In this document: in pieces, positions 23,068-31,147 of the stretch
How positions within the stretch are numbered: the stretch's first letter is position 1
Layout: the number at the start of each line of letters is the position of its first letter
From: Pseudomonas alkylphenolica
GTDB lineage: Bacteria; Pseudomonadota; Gammaproteobacteria; Pseudomonadales; Pseudomonadaceae
Assembly: GCF_016009175.1 (NCBI RefSeq)
Contig: NZ_JADUCM010000043.1
Span: 1 to 41,541 of the forward strand
Direction of reading: 5' to 3'
DNA length: 41,541 bases
Made by a program: the position numbers and the translations under genes
The notes under the pieces: generated by a model
Databases searched by the model: none
What the model saw: the letters and a program-made list of their open reading frames with translations, nothing else
What the model was told of the DNA's origin: nothing

Positions 23068-24009
23068 TCAGCCCAGACGCTGGTCGATAAAGGCGAAATA
23101 ACGCTGGCGAATCGTCGGCAGTTCATTGGCCAGATGGTGCCGCGCCTCGGGGATCAGCAAGATCTCCGGGGCCGCGAATTTCTCCTGCAACACCTTGAGA
23201 TTGTGCGGCCAGTCGACCGTCATGTCCGACTCCCCCTGAATGATCAGCGGCTGGCGGGCACTGACCGGTGCCGCTTCAATGCGTTTGACCCACGCCACCA
23301 AGGCGCCCACCCAGGCGGTGGGTAACTGCCGGGGCTGCAACGGGTCGGCCTGCAAAAACGGCAGGAACGTCGGGTCGTTGGTGTTTTCGCTGAATCGCCG
23401 CTCAATGCCTTTGACGAACGGCTTCAGCAGGTAGTAGCTGAGTTTCGACCACCGCCATGAACGCGGCCGTACCAACGGGGCCAGCAAGATCACCTGGCCC
23501 TGGGCCGGGCTTTGTGCGCCACGGTGCAGCAGGTGATCGATGACAATCGCCCCGCCCGTGCTCTGCCCGAACAAATGCCACGGCTGTGGCAACCCAAGGG
23601 CCTGACCCTGTTCAAACAGCGCCTGGAGCACCTGCTGGTAGGTCGCAAAGTCGTCGATACTGGCCCGCTCGCCGCTGGACAACCCGTGGCCCGGCAAGTC
23701 GCAGGCAATCACCGCGTACTGCTGGTCCAGCGCCCAGTCAATGACATGCCGGTACAACCCCATGTGATCGTAGAAGCCATGCAACAGCACCAGGGTTGCG
23801 ACCGGCGCTGGCGGCATCCAGACCTGCCCCACCACCTCGTACCCCGCCACCTCGAAACGCCCCAGCCAGCGCTGTGGCTCGACCTTGCGCGCCGGCAGGT
23901 CGAGCCCGTAGTAACGCTGATAGGCCTGCGCCTGGGACGACAACGGCTGGCGCGCAACCAGGGGTGCCAGGCTGGCGCGCAACGCGTCGGGTTGAAAGGT
24001 TGCCGTCAT
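23068..24009 (-). CDS. Alpha/beta hydrolase, lysophospholipase-like
   Basis: This 313-residue protein carries the lysophospholipase/monoglyceride-lipase layout: oxyanion segment VLLHGFYDHMGLYRHVIDW, nucleophile S150 in LFGQSTGGAIV, catalytic Asp in IIQGESDMTVDW and His in PEARHHLANE. There is no signal peptide, so it is probably cytoplasmic. The substrate is unknown; acylglycerols or esters are plausible. I chose the ATG at 24009 (MTATFQPDALR), preceded by GGAA. The gene is divergent from the thioredoxin-like gene and ends flush with the DUF2059 gene. Confidence 0.88.
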   Translation of the reverse strand: MTATFQPDALRASLAPLVARQPLSSQAQAYQRYYGLDLPARKVEPQRWLGRFEVAGYEVVGQVWMPPAPVATLVLLHGFYDHMGLYRHVIDWALDQQYAVIACDLPGHGLSSGERASIDDFATYQQVLQALFEQGQALGLPQPWHLFGQSTGGAIVIDHLLHRGAQSPAQGQVILLAPLVRPRSWRWSKLSYYLLKPFVKGIERRFSENTNDPTFLPFLQADPLQPRQLPTAWVGALVAWVKRIEAAPVSARQPLIIQGESDMTVDWPHNLKVLQEKFAAPEILLIPEARHHLANELPTIRQRYFAFIDQRLG

Positions 24010-24106
24010 AGAGCGATTCCAATTACAAAAGCGGGATATTGACCTGTGATATTCAGCTGTCGTCGGCAGCATGGCAAGCTAGGCGACATTTTCCGGATAC
24101 TGCCCC

Positions 24107-24676
24107 ATGCACGCGCGCACTCCCCGTACCCTGATTGGCCTGCTGATCGCCGCCCTCTGCGCCGTTGGCCTGTGGTGGGCTTATGACAGTTTCCAGAGTC
24201 GCTACCTGCGCCCGTTCGACAACCAGACCGCCTTGTTCTCCGGGGAGAACCTGCAGCTACCCGCTGAAATCGCCGGCCCCGGGCCAATCCGCCTGGTGCA
24301 CTTCTGGGACCCGGCCTGCCCGTGCAATGTCGGCAATCAGCAGCACCTGGCCGAACTGATCGAACAGTATGCGCCGCAAGGCGTGGTGTTCTATGTGGTG
24401 CAAAAGCCAGGCACTCGCGGCCAGTTGCCCGAGCCGCTGCAGGCACTCAAACCACTGGCCGGGCCTCCCGGTGCCGAACACCTGCCCGCCAGCCCCGGCG
24501 TAGCGATCTGGGACCGCCAGGGCAAGCTGGCCTACTTTGGCCCCTATAGCGAAGGCGCGACCTGCAATGCGAGCAACAGCTTCATCGAGCCGATCCTGCT
24601 GGCCCTGAGCCAGAACCGCGCCGTCAGCGCCACGCACACCCTCGCTGTGGGTTGCTACTGCCCCTGGACGCCCTGA
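24107..24676 (+). CDS. Membrane-anchored thioredoxin-like protein with CPC motif (DUF6436-like)
   Basis: This 189-residue protein has an N-terminal membrane helix (about 8-25) and a periplasmic thioredoxin-like domain. IRLVHFWDPACPCNVGNQ occupies the place of the thioredoxin FWAxWCxxC segment, but the cysteines are C71-P-C73, one residue apart rather than two. Further cysteines are C153 (ATCNAS) and C183/C185 in the tail GCYCPWTP. GVAIWDRQGKLAYFGPYS resembles the cis-Pro and beta-strand region of TlpA-type proteins. A redox or metal-transfer role is likely by fold, but the partner is unknown. Its last 22 bp overlap the convergent acetyltransferase gene. Confidence 0.78.
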   Translation: MHARTPRTLIGLLIAALCAVGLWWAYDSFQSRYLRPFDNQTALFSGENLQLPAEIAGPGPIRLVHFWDPACPCNVGNQQHLAELIEQYAPQGVVFYVVQKPGTRGQLPEPLQALKPLAGPPGAEHLPASPGVAIWDRQGKLAYFGPYSEGATCNASNSFIEPILLALSQNRAVSATHTLAVGCYCPWTP

Positions 24677-25221
24677 CGCGAACGCGCAGGGTTACCCACT
24701 ACCGTCGCCCCGGCCGGCACATCGCGTGTCACCACACTGCCCGCACCGATCACGGCGTCATCGCCCACGCTCACCCCCGGCAGGATGATCGCGCCGCCGC
24801 CGATCCACACATTGCTGCCGATGGTCACCGGGCGGCCACTCTCCAGACCGCTGCGGCGCAACGCCGGGTCCAGCGGGTGGTCCGCTGTGTAAATCTGCAC
24901 CGCCGGACCGATCTGGCAGTCGTCACCGATGCTGACCGGGCAGACATCAAGAATTACGCAGTTGAAATTCATGAACACGTTGCGGCCAAGGCGGATGTTG
25001 TAGCCATAGTCGCAATGAAACGGCGGACGGATCACCGCGCCGTCGCCCACCGCGGCAAAGTGTTCCAGCAGCAGGCCATGACGCTGCTCGTTGAGCAGTT
25101 CGGCACTGTTGTTGTAGCGCTGCATCCAGTGCTTGTTGGCGATCTGTTCGGCCTGCAGCTCCGGGCAGCTGGCGTGGTAGAGCTGGCCAGTGAGCATTTT
25201 CTGTTTTTCGCTAAGACTCAT
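24655..25221 (-). CDS. Maltose/galactoside O-acetyltransferase-like hexapeptide-repeat enzyme
   Basis: The 188-residue protein has an N-terminal Mac-type helical domain (EKQKMLTGQLYHASCPEL) followed by a left-handed beta-helix of hexapeptide repeats (VSIGDDCQIGPAVQIYTA, VTIGSNVWIGGGAIILPGVS and VGDDAVIGAGSVVTRDVPAG). The catalytic His is H115 in YTADHPLD, the same position as in E. coli galactoside acetyltransferase. It should transfer acetyl from acetyl-CoA to sugars, probably for detoxification or export. GAGGAGGGAAG is a strong ribosome-binding site. It is divergent from the penicillin-acylase-family gene. The C-terminus is encoded opposite the tail of the thioredoxin-like gene. Confidence 0.9.
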   Translation of the reverse strand: MSLSEKQKMLTGQLYHASCPELQAEQIANKHWMQRYNNSAELLNEQRHGLLLEHFAAVGDGAVIRPPFHCDYGYNIRLGRNVFMNFNCVILDVCPVSIGDDCQIGPAVQIYTADHPLDPALRRSGLESGRPVTIGSNVWIGGGAIILPGVSVGDDAVIGAGSVVTRDVPAGATVVGNPARSRQGVQGQ

Positions 25222-25305
25222 CTTCCCTCCTCAGGGGCTATCCTCTGTCCTGATTTACCTCGATGATCGGACCACAACGTCCGCTAAAAAGTACAAGGAG
25301 TCTTG

Positions 25306-27675
25306 ATGAAGCGCAGCCTGACCTTCCTCGCTGTGGTCATTGCCGCGGCCGCCGGCGGCGGTTACTGGTATGTGCAAGGCAAGTTGCCGCAGCGCGAAGG
25401 CGAGGTCACCCTGGCCAGCCTGCAGGCGCCGGTCAGTGTGCGCTATGACGCCCGCGGCGTACCGCATATCCAGGCCGGCAACGAGACCGACCTGTACCGC
25501 GCCCTGGGTTATGTGCACGCCCAGGACCGCCTGTTCCAGATGGAGATCATCCGTCGCCTGGCTCGCGGCGAACTGGCCGAGGTGCTCGGCAGCAAACTGC
25601 TGCCGACCGACACCTTGTTCCGCAGCCTGCGCATCCGCGAACAGGCCGAGCGCATCGTTGCCCGCCAGGACAAGCAAGCGCCCGCCTGGCTTGCCCTGCA
25701 AGCCTACCTTGATGGCGTCAATGCCTGGCAGGACAGCCACCCCAAACCGATGGAGTACGACACCCTGGGCATCACCCCGCGGCCCTTCACCGCGCAGGAC
25801 ACCCTGAGTATTGCAGGCTACATGGCCTACAGCTTTGCGGCGGCCTTTCGCACTGAGCCCGCGTTGACCTTTATCCGCGACCAGTTGGGCAGCGAATACC
25901 TGAAGGTCTTCGACCTCGACTGGAATCCCCAAGGGGCGCTGCACAGCAGCCCGCCACTGGCCGCCGCCGACTGGAAAAGCCTGGAACAACTGGCCCTGGC
26001 CAGCCAGCAGGCGCTGAGTGAAGCCGGCATTCCCCAGTACGAAGGCAGCAACGCCTGGGCGGTATCCGGCAGCCGTACCCGTAGCGGCAAACCGTTGCTG
26101 GCCGGCGACCCGCATATCAGCTTTGCGGTGCCATCGGTCTGGTACGAGGCGGAACTGTCGGCGCCCGGCTTCAACCTCTACGGCTTCCACCAGGCCCTCA
26201 ACCCCTTTGCGTCACTGGGCCACAACCGGGATTTCGGCTGGAGCCTGACCATGTTCCAGAACGACGATGTCGACCTGATCGCCGAACAGGTCAATCCGGA
26301 CAATCCCGAGCAGGTACGCATCAACGGCCAGTGGCAAACCTTGACCACAACCCGGGACACCATCGCCGTGAAGGGCGAGGCACCGGTCACCATCACCCTG
26401 CGCCGTTCGCCGCACGGCCCGATCGTCAACGACGTCATCGGTGCCAATGCCGGCCCCACTCCGATTGCCATGTGGTGGGCCTTTCTGGAAACCGAAAACC
26501 CGATCCTCGACGGCTTCTACCAGATCAATCGCGCAGACACCCTGGACAAGATGCGTGCCGCCGCCGCCAAGGTCCAGGCACCCGGCCTCAACCTGGTCTG
26601 GGCCAATGCCCGAGGCGACATCGGCTGGTGGGCCGCGGCGCAACTGCCAGTGCGCCCGGACGGGGTAAACCCGGCGTTTATCCTCGACGGCAGCACGGCG
26701 CAGGCGGACAAGCTCGGCTTCTACCCGTTCAGCGCCAACCCGCAGCAGGAGAATCCGGCCAGCGGCTATATCGTCTCTGCCAACTTCCAGCCGCCGGCAG
26801 CGATGCCGATTCCTGGCTACTACAACCTGCCCGACCGCGGCCAGCAGATTGACCGCCACCTGGCCGACCCGCAAACCCGATGGGATACGCAAAACAGCCA
26901 GGCGCTGCAGCTCGACACCGTCAGCGACTATGGCCCACGGACCCTGGCGCCGCTATTGGGGACTTTGCGCGAAGTCGCCAGTGGCGATCAGGAGAAGGAG
27001 CTCGTTGAGCAACTGGCGAGCTGGACCGGCGACTACCCGCTGGATTCGGTCAACGCCACGCTCTTCAACCAGTTCCTCTACGACCTGGCCTATGCGGCCC
27101 TGCATGACGAGCTGGGCGATGCCTGGTTCCAGACCCTGATCAGCACGCGCGCCATCGATGCCGCGTTGCCGCGCCTGGCCGCCGATGCCGAGTCGCCCTG
27201 GTGGGGGCAGCATGGCAGCAGTGAACATGGCAGCCGCAGCGATGCCGTCAAGCAGGCCTGGCGGGCGAGCCTTGCACACCTGCGTGAAACGCTGGGCAAC
27301 GACCCGGCCGGTTGGCAATGGGGCAAAGCCCACACACTTACCCACAACCACCCGCTGGGGCTGCAAAAACCGTTGAACCTGCTGTTCAACGTCGGCCCGT
27401 TCGCCGCTCCGGGCACCCATGAAGTGCCGAACAACCTCTCGGCGAAAATCGGCCCTGCACCCTGGCCGGTCACCTACGGGCCATCAACCCGACGCCTGAT
27501 TGATTTCGCCGATGCCAGCCAGGCACTGACCATCAACCCGGTCGGGCAAAGTGGCGTGCTGTTCGACAAACACTATGCCGACCAGGCCAAGGACTACATA
27601 GAGGGGGTTTACCACAAGGCACAACTGGGCGTGGTTGAGGCACAAAGCACCTTGCACCTGATGCCTGCCAACTAG
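25306..27675 (+). CDS. Penicillin-acylase-family N-terminal nucleophile hydrolase
   Basis: This 789-residue preproenzyme has an N-terminal hydrophobic segment (about 4-22) for export. The alpha-chain region contains YDARGVPHIQAGNETDLYRA and GYVHAQDRLFQMEI. The likely autocleavage site and nucleophile is S248 in YEGSNAWAVSGSRT, followed by AGDPH, the oxyanion/Asn region of NPFASLGHNRDFGW, and FQNDDVDL. Relatives in Pseudomonas include acyl-homoserine-lactone acylases, but the family also cleaves other amides, so substrate is undecided. AAGGAG (25295-25300) supports the ATG at 25306. The gene is divergent from the acetyltransferase and ends at a hairpin. Confidence 0.9.
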   Translation: MKRSLTFLAVVIAAAAGGGYWYVQGKLPQREGEVTLASLQAPVSVRYDARGVPHIQAGNETDLYRALGYVHAQDRLFQMEIIRRLARGELAEVLGSKLLPTDTLFRSLRIREQAERIVARQDKQAPAWLALQAYLDGVNAWQDSHPKPMEYDTLGITPRPFTAQDTLSIAGYMAYSFAAAFRTEPALTFIRDQLGSEYLKVFDLDWNPQGALHSSPPLAAADWKSLEQLALASQQALSEAGIPQYEGSNAWAVSGSRTRSGKPLLAGDPHISFAVPSVWYEAELSAPGFNLYGFHQALNPFASLGHNRDFGWSLTMFQNDDVDLIAEQVNPDNPEQVRINGQWQTLTTTRDTIAVKGEAPVTITLRRSPHGPIVNDVIGANAGPTPIAMWWAFLETENPILDGFYQINRADTLDKMRAAAAKVQAPGLNLVWANARGDIGWWAAAQLPVRPDGVNPAFILDGSTAQADKLGFYPFSANPQQENPASGYIVSANFQPPAAMPIPGYYNLPDRGQQIDRHLADPQTRWDTQNSQALQLDTVSDYGPRTLAPLLGTLREVASGDQEKELVEQLASWTGDYPLDSVNATLFNQFLYDLAYAALHDELGDAWFQTLISTRAIDAALPRLAADAESPWWGQHGSSEHGSRSDAVKQAWRASLAHLRETLGNDPAGWQWGKAHTLTHNHPLGLQKPLNLLFNVGPFAAPGTHEVPNNLSAKIGPAPWPVTYGPSTRRLIDFADASQALTINPVGQSGVLFDKHYADQAKDYIEGVYHKAQLGVVEAQSTLHLMPAN

Positions 27676-27683
27676 CAGGGCGA

Positions 27684-27712
27684 GCCTGCGTCCATAGCGG
27701 CTGGACGCAGGC
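27684..27712 (+). terminator. Hairpin after the penicillin-acylase-family gene
   Basis: A perfect 10-bp stem GCCTGCGTCC/GGACGCAGGC (27684-27693, 27703-27712) with a 9-nt loop begins 8 bp after the stop codon. Only a short T-run follows (ATTTAC), so termination may be partial. The next gene is convergent. Confidence 0.6.
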
Positions 27713-27752
27713 ATTTACATCGACGGGCTGCACCAGCAGCCCCGGCTTCACA

Positions 27753-28631
27753 TTACCCCTGCCACTTGCCGCCTTCGACGATCACGCTCTCAGGCTTGGT
27801 GTCTTCGCTCAGTTCCTTGCGCACATACTGGTCATACAGCTTGAGCAGGTACTTCTGCTCACCCAGGCGCGCCAGCTCGGCGTTAACCCAGTCACGCAGC
27901 TCGATGTTGCCCTTCTTCACTGCCGGTGCAATCGGCGCTTCTTCGCCGAGTTTTTCTTCCAGCACGCGGTAGCCAGGGTTCTGCTTCGACCAGCTGAACA
28001 GGATCAGATTGTCCTGGGCATAGGCGTCACCGCGGCCATTGGCCAACGCCTGCAGCGATTCGGAGTTCTTTTCGAACTTGAGCAGCTTCCAGTCCGGATG
28101 ATTTTTCGTCAGCCAGATATCGGCGGTGGTGCCGGTGGTAACGATGGTGGTCTTGTCGGACAAGTCATCCAGATGCTTCACGCTGCTGCCCTCAGGCACC
28201 AGCGCCTGCACGGCCACACGCAGGTTCGGGTTGGTGAACTCCACCGCTTCCTTGCGCTCCGGGGTCACGGTCATGTTGGCCAGAATCAGGTCAACCTTGT
28301 CGCTTTGCAGGAAAGGAATGCGGCTGGCCGGTTCAACCGCAACGAACTCGACCTTGTTCTCGTCACCGAGCAGTGACTTGGCAAACTGACGACCAATGTC
28401 GGTATCGAACCCGACATAGCGGCCACTCTCGTCCACAAAGCCGAACGGTGGCTTATCGGTAAACACGCCGACAATCAGCTTGTCCCGTGCCTTGATGGTT
28501 TCCAGATAACTCGTTGCCGGCGATGCGCCTGCAGCCGCAGGTTTGTTCGGTTCTTCGGCCTTGTTGCACCCGGCCAACAGGGCAAGGGTGAACAGGGACA
28601 ACAACAGTTTTGAGGTCTTGGCAGTTTTCAT
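27753..28631 (-). CDS. Polar amino-acid ABC transporter, binding lipoprotein
   Basis: This 292-residue family-3 solute-binding protein has a lipobox (LLAGC, Cys22) and should be anchored in the membrane after Lgt processing. Both lobes are complete: RDKLIVGVFTDKPPFGFVDE, YVGFDTDIGRQFAKSL and VDLILANMTVTPERKEAVEF, then the second lobe with TTIVTTGTTADIWL and GRGDAYAQDNLILFSW. This is typical of polar or acidic amino-acid binders (PEB1-like), though cystine and related compounds are also possible. AAGGAG lies within the end of the ATPase gene, and the coding regions overlap by 4 bp. It is the last gene of the four-gene operon. Confidence 0.9.
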   Translation of the reverse strand: MKTAKTSKLLLSLFTLALLAGCNKAEEPNKPAAAGASPATSYLETIKARDKLIVGVFTDKPPFGFVDESGRYVGFDTDIGRQFAKSLLGDENKVEFVAVEPASRIPFLQSDKVDLILANMTVTPERKEAVEFTNPNLRVAVQALVPEGSSVKHLDDLSDKTTIVTTGTTADIWLTKNHPDWKLLKFEKNSESLQALANGRGDAYAQDNLILFSWSKQNPGYRVLEEKLGEEAPIAPAVKKGNIELRDWVNAELARLGEQKYLLKLYDQYVRKELSEDTKPESVIVEGGKWQG

Positions 28632-29404
28632 GACAGCTCCTTCGCGGGCATTTTTTTAGGCAGGCTTTCCATGTAGGAGAATTTCTCCAGAAACTGCTGC
28701 GCGCGTGCGGTCTGCGGGTTCGAAAAGAAGCTCTCGGGGTCGTTTTGTTCAAGGATCCTGCCGGCGTCCATGAACACGATTCGGTCGGCCACCGCGCGGG
28801 CGAAGGCCATTTCATGCGTAACGATAAGCAGGGTCATGCCATCACGGGCCAGCCCCTGGATCACTTGCAGCACTTCCTTGACCATCTCGGGGTCCAGCGC
28901 TGCGGTCACCTCGTCAAACAGCATCACTTCAGGGTTCATGCACAACGAGCGGACTATCGCGATGCGCTGCTGCTGGCCACCGGAAAGCTGGCGCGGATAG
29001 GCATCGCGCTTGTCCAGCAAACCGACACGGGTCAGCAAGGCTTGCGCCTGGGCCAGGGCTTCATGACGCTGGCGCTTTTGCACCTTGAGCGGCCCCAGCA
29101 GCAGGTTGTCGAGCACGCTCATGTGGCCGAACAGGTGATAACTCTGGAACACCATGCCCACTCGCTGGCGCACCTGACGCCAGTCCGTGCCCGGCGCGAG
29201 CAATTCTTCACCGTCCAGGCGCAAGTGGCCGCCGTCGGCGCTCTCCAGGCCATTGAGGCAACGCAGCAAGGTGCTCTTGCCGCAGCCGCTCGGCCCCAGG
29301 ATCACCACCACCTCGCCACGCCGTACCTGTAAATCGACGTTCTTCAGTACCTGCTGGTCGCCGAAGTATTTGTTGAAGCCCTTAAACTCGATCAGTGCGC
29401 TCAT
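28628..29404 (-). CDS. Polar amino-acid ABC transporter, ATP-binding subunit
   Basis: This 258-residue ATPase drives amino-acid import. It has Walker A LGPSGCGKSTLLRCL, the signature LSGGQQQRIAIVRSL, Walker B VMLFDEVTAALDPE and the switch His in LLIVTHEMAFARAV. Sequence and length fit the GlnQ/HisP class. It overlaps the neighbouring genes by 4 bp on both sides, which indicates tight translational coupling within the operon. Confidence 0.95.
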   Translation of the reverse strand: MSALIEFKGFNKYFGDQQVLKNVDLQVRRGEVVVILGPSGCGKSTLLRCLNGLESADGGHLRLDGEELLAPGTDWRQVRQRVGMVFQSYHLFGHMSVLDNLLLGPLKVQKRQRHEALAQAQALLTRVGLLDKRDAYPRQLSGGQQQRIAIVRSLCMNPEVMLFDEVTAALDPEMVKEVLQVIQGLARDGMTLLIVTHEMAFARAVADRIVFMDAGRILEQNDPESFFSNPQTARAQQFLEKFSYMESLPKKMPAKELS

Positions 29405-30060
29405 GCGTGTGTCCAGCGGCGCTCAAGGGCACGCGAGGCGGCCGAGAGCGGGTAGCAGATAAAGAAGAAAAACAGGAACAGCACGCCGTAGATCAGCACC
29501 GACTCGTAGGTGCGTTCGATGATCTGCTGGCCGACCTTGATGACGTCGACCACCCCGATCAGTACCGCCAGGGAACTGGTCTTTATGATCCGCGTGTAAA
29601 TGTTGATGGTCGGTGGCGTCATGCGCTTGAGCGCTTGCGGCAACAACACGTAACCGTACAGCTGCCAGGCCGACAGGCCGATGGAGAGCCCGGCTTCACG
29701 CTGCCCGCGTGGCAATGAGCGCAGGGCGCCGCGCACCACTTCACCGACCTCGCTGCTGCCCCACAACGACAGCACCAGCACGGCGCACCAGAAGCTGGGA
29801 ATGCTCAGGGCAAAGAAGATCGGCAAGCCGAAAAACAGCAGGTACAACCAGACCAGTACCGGAATCGCCCGGAACAGCTCCAGGTAAACGCGCAGCAGCG
29901 CGTTGAGGCCACGATGATTCAGGCTCGCCAATACGCCATAGGCCACGCCGCCCAGGGTACTGAAGACAATCCCCAGCGCCGAGATCGCCAGGGTCTGCAT
30001 GGCGCCCTTGCCTAGTTGCGGCAGCGACACCAGCAACAACTCAAGACCCGAACTGGCCAT
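29401..30060 (-). CDS. Polar amino-acid ABC transporter, permease subunit 2
   Basis: This 219-residue HisM/GlnP-type permease has about five membrane helices and the EAA loop (GALRSLPRGQREAGLSIGLS, then YVLLPQALKRMTPP) that contacts the ATPase. The N-terminal TLAISALGIVFSTLGG and the LFRAIPVLVWLYLLFFGLP segment are typical of the family. Its 5' end overlaps the first permease gene by 20 bp, and its 3' end overlaps the ATPase gene by 4 bp. Confidence 0.93.
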   Translation of the reverse strand: MASSGLELLLVSLPQLGKGAMQTLAISALGIVFSTLGGVAYGVLASLNHRGLNALLRVYLELFRAIPVLVWLYLLFFGLPIFFALSIPSFWCAVLVLSLWGSSEVGEVVRGALRSLPRGQREAGLSIGLSAWQLYGYVLLPQALKRMTPPTINIYTRIIKTSSLAVLIGVVDVIKVGQQIIERTYESVLIYGVLFLFFFFICYPLSAASRALERRWTHA

Positions 30061-30706
30061 GTTGCAGCCTCCCTTCCAGGTACCGGAGCAGCAGCGACAG
30101 GGGCAGGAACAGCAGCACGCAGATCAGCGTGAGCACTGCGAGCATCTCGTAGGTTTTGTAGTAAAGGGCGATATAGCTTTTGGTCGTGTAGAGAATCTCA
30201 GGCACCGCCACCGCCGACACCACCGTGGTCTCTTTGAGCAGGAAAACAAAATTGGCGAACAGGGACGGCAAGCTGAGCAAGCCGGCTTGCGGCAGGATCA
30301 CGTGCCACAGCAACTGCCCCTCTGACAGACCGATCGAGCGTCCCGACTCCAGTTGTGCCTGGGGTACCGCTTCGACACCTGCACGCAGCACTTCAGTCAG
30401 GTAGGCGCCGCCAAGAAACGTCATGGTGATGATTGCGGCGGCAAAACCGGAAATCTTCAGGCCCAGGCTCGGCAAGGCGAAGTAGACAAAGAACAGCTGG
30501 ATCAGCAGCGGTGTGTTGCGCGCCAGCTCCACATACAACTGCACCACACGCTGCAGGTAGGGTGTGCGATAGACCAGAATCGCCGCATTGACCAACGCCA
30601 CCAGTAGCGAGGTGGCAATGGCGATCACGCCCACCTGCAAGGTGACCCCTACGGCTTTGAGAAACGCAGGCAAAGTGCTTAGGATGAACGCAACGTCGAA
30701 GCTCAT
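30041..30706 (-). CDS. Polar amino-acid ABC transporter, permease subunit 1
   Basis: This 221-residue permease pairs with the next one as a heterodimer. It has ELARNTPLLIQLFFVYFALP and the EAA loop LRAGVEAVPQAQLESGRSIG followed by HVILPQAGLLSLP. I chose the ATG at 30706 (MSFDVAFILS) because it has GAGGGC as a ribosome-binding site. The 36 residues of additional upstream frame are not family-like. It is the first gene of the operon, downstream of an AT-rich promoter region. Confidence 0.92.
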   Translation of the reverse strand: MSFDVAFILSTLPAFLKAVGVTLQVGVIAIATSLLVALVNAAILVYRTPYLQRVVQLYVELARNTPLLIQLFFVYFALPSLGLKISGFAAAIITMTFLGGAYLTEVLRAGVEAVPQAQLESGRSIGLSEGQLLWHVILPQAGLLSLPSLFANFVFLLKETTVVSAVAVPEILYTTKSYIALYYKTYEMLAVLTLICVLLFLPLSLLLRYLEGRLQHGQFGS

Positions 30707-30833
30707 GGAAAAGCCCTCGACGGCAAGCGGTGACAGTACGACATGGCAGGATCTCAGCGCGGCCCGAGGATAAACGGGCCGCTCTACACGGGAGTTGTCA
30801 GTGCGGGTGAGCACAATGACTAATACTCTAAAG

Positions 30834-30866
30834 GTATAAAAATATTTATTTAAATACCCTTATTGC
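30834..30866 (-). promoter_or_regulatory. AT-rich AATAAG motif upstream of the ABC operon
   Basis: Read leftward, GCAATAAGGGTATTTAAATA is followed by an AT run ending in TATACC. The AATAAG start and the following T/A-rich block resemble sites at 32037-32068 and 33758-33784 in the same cluster. It lies about 130-160 bp upstream of the first permease gene. A shared activator such as a CysB-type protein is possible but not shown. Confidence 0.3.
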
Positions 30867-30982
30867 ATATTGATATCACCCAAACAGCTAACCTGAGAAA
30901 TCCTTGAGTGTGCCGGGATCTTTCCGCCACAACGGCTATCCAACAGCTGCCACTTCCCTCACTTTCATGGAAGAAAACTACG

Positions 30983-31075
30983 ATGAATACCCCTTCGACG
31001 CTGCATGCCCACGACCCGCAAGAGCTGCTGAAGCTGCTGGCGGCGTTGATGCGCGCGGTTCAACGCCGCACCTGA
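30983..31075 (+). CDS. Possible 30-residue small protein
   Basis: The frame encodes MNTPSTLHAHDPQELLKLLA plus ten further residues ending in QRRT. GGAAGA lies about 9 nt before the ATG. The central part would form an amphipathic, Leu-rich helix with a basic C-terminus. It runs opposite to both flanking genes and no family is recognised. It may be chance. Confidence 0.25.
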   Translation: MNTPSTLHAHDPQELLKLLAALMRAVQRRT

Positions 31076-31087
31076 AGCAGGCACAAA

Positions 31088-31118
31088 AACGCCGACGTGG
31101 TCACCCGACGTCGGCGTT
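31088..31118 (-). terminator. Intrinsic terminator of the metQ-like gene
   Basis: A perfect 11-bp stem (31088-31098 with 31108-31118) and 9-nt loop is followed, on the leftward strand, by TTT after the stem's own TT, giving a five-T run. It lies 30 bp after the metQ-like stop codon and separates that transcript from the ABC operon. Confidence 0.85.
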
Positions 31119-31147
31119 GGCTACAGCGCATTCAAAGCCTGCGGCGA

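Larger units (their letters stand above)
30707..31087. other. AT-rich intergenic region upstream of the amino-acid ABC operon
   Basis: This gap between the metQ-like gene and the ABC operon should contain the operon promoter, read leftward. About 30820-30890 is much more AT-rich than its surroundings and holds an imperfect palindrome, GGTAT...ATACC (30833-30858), which overlaps an AATAAG-containing motif on the minus strand. A 30-codon rightward reading frame (30983-31075) is the only small ORF with a plausible ribosome-binding site. Otherwise nothing is recognised. Confidence 0.5.
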
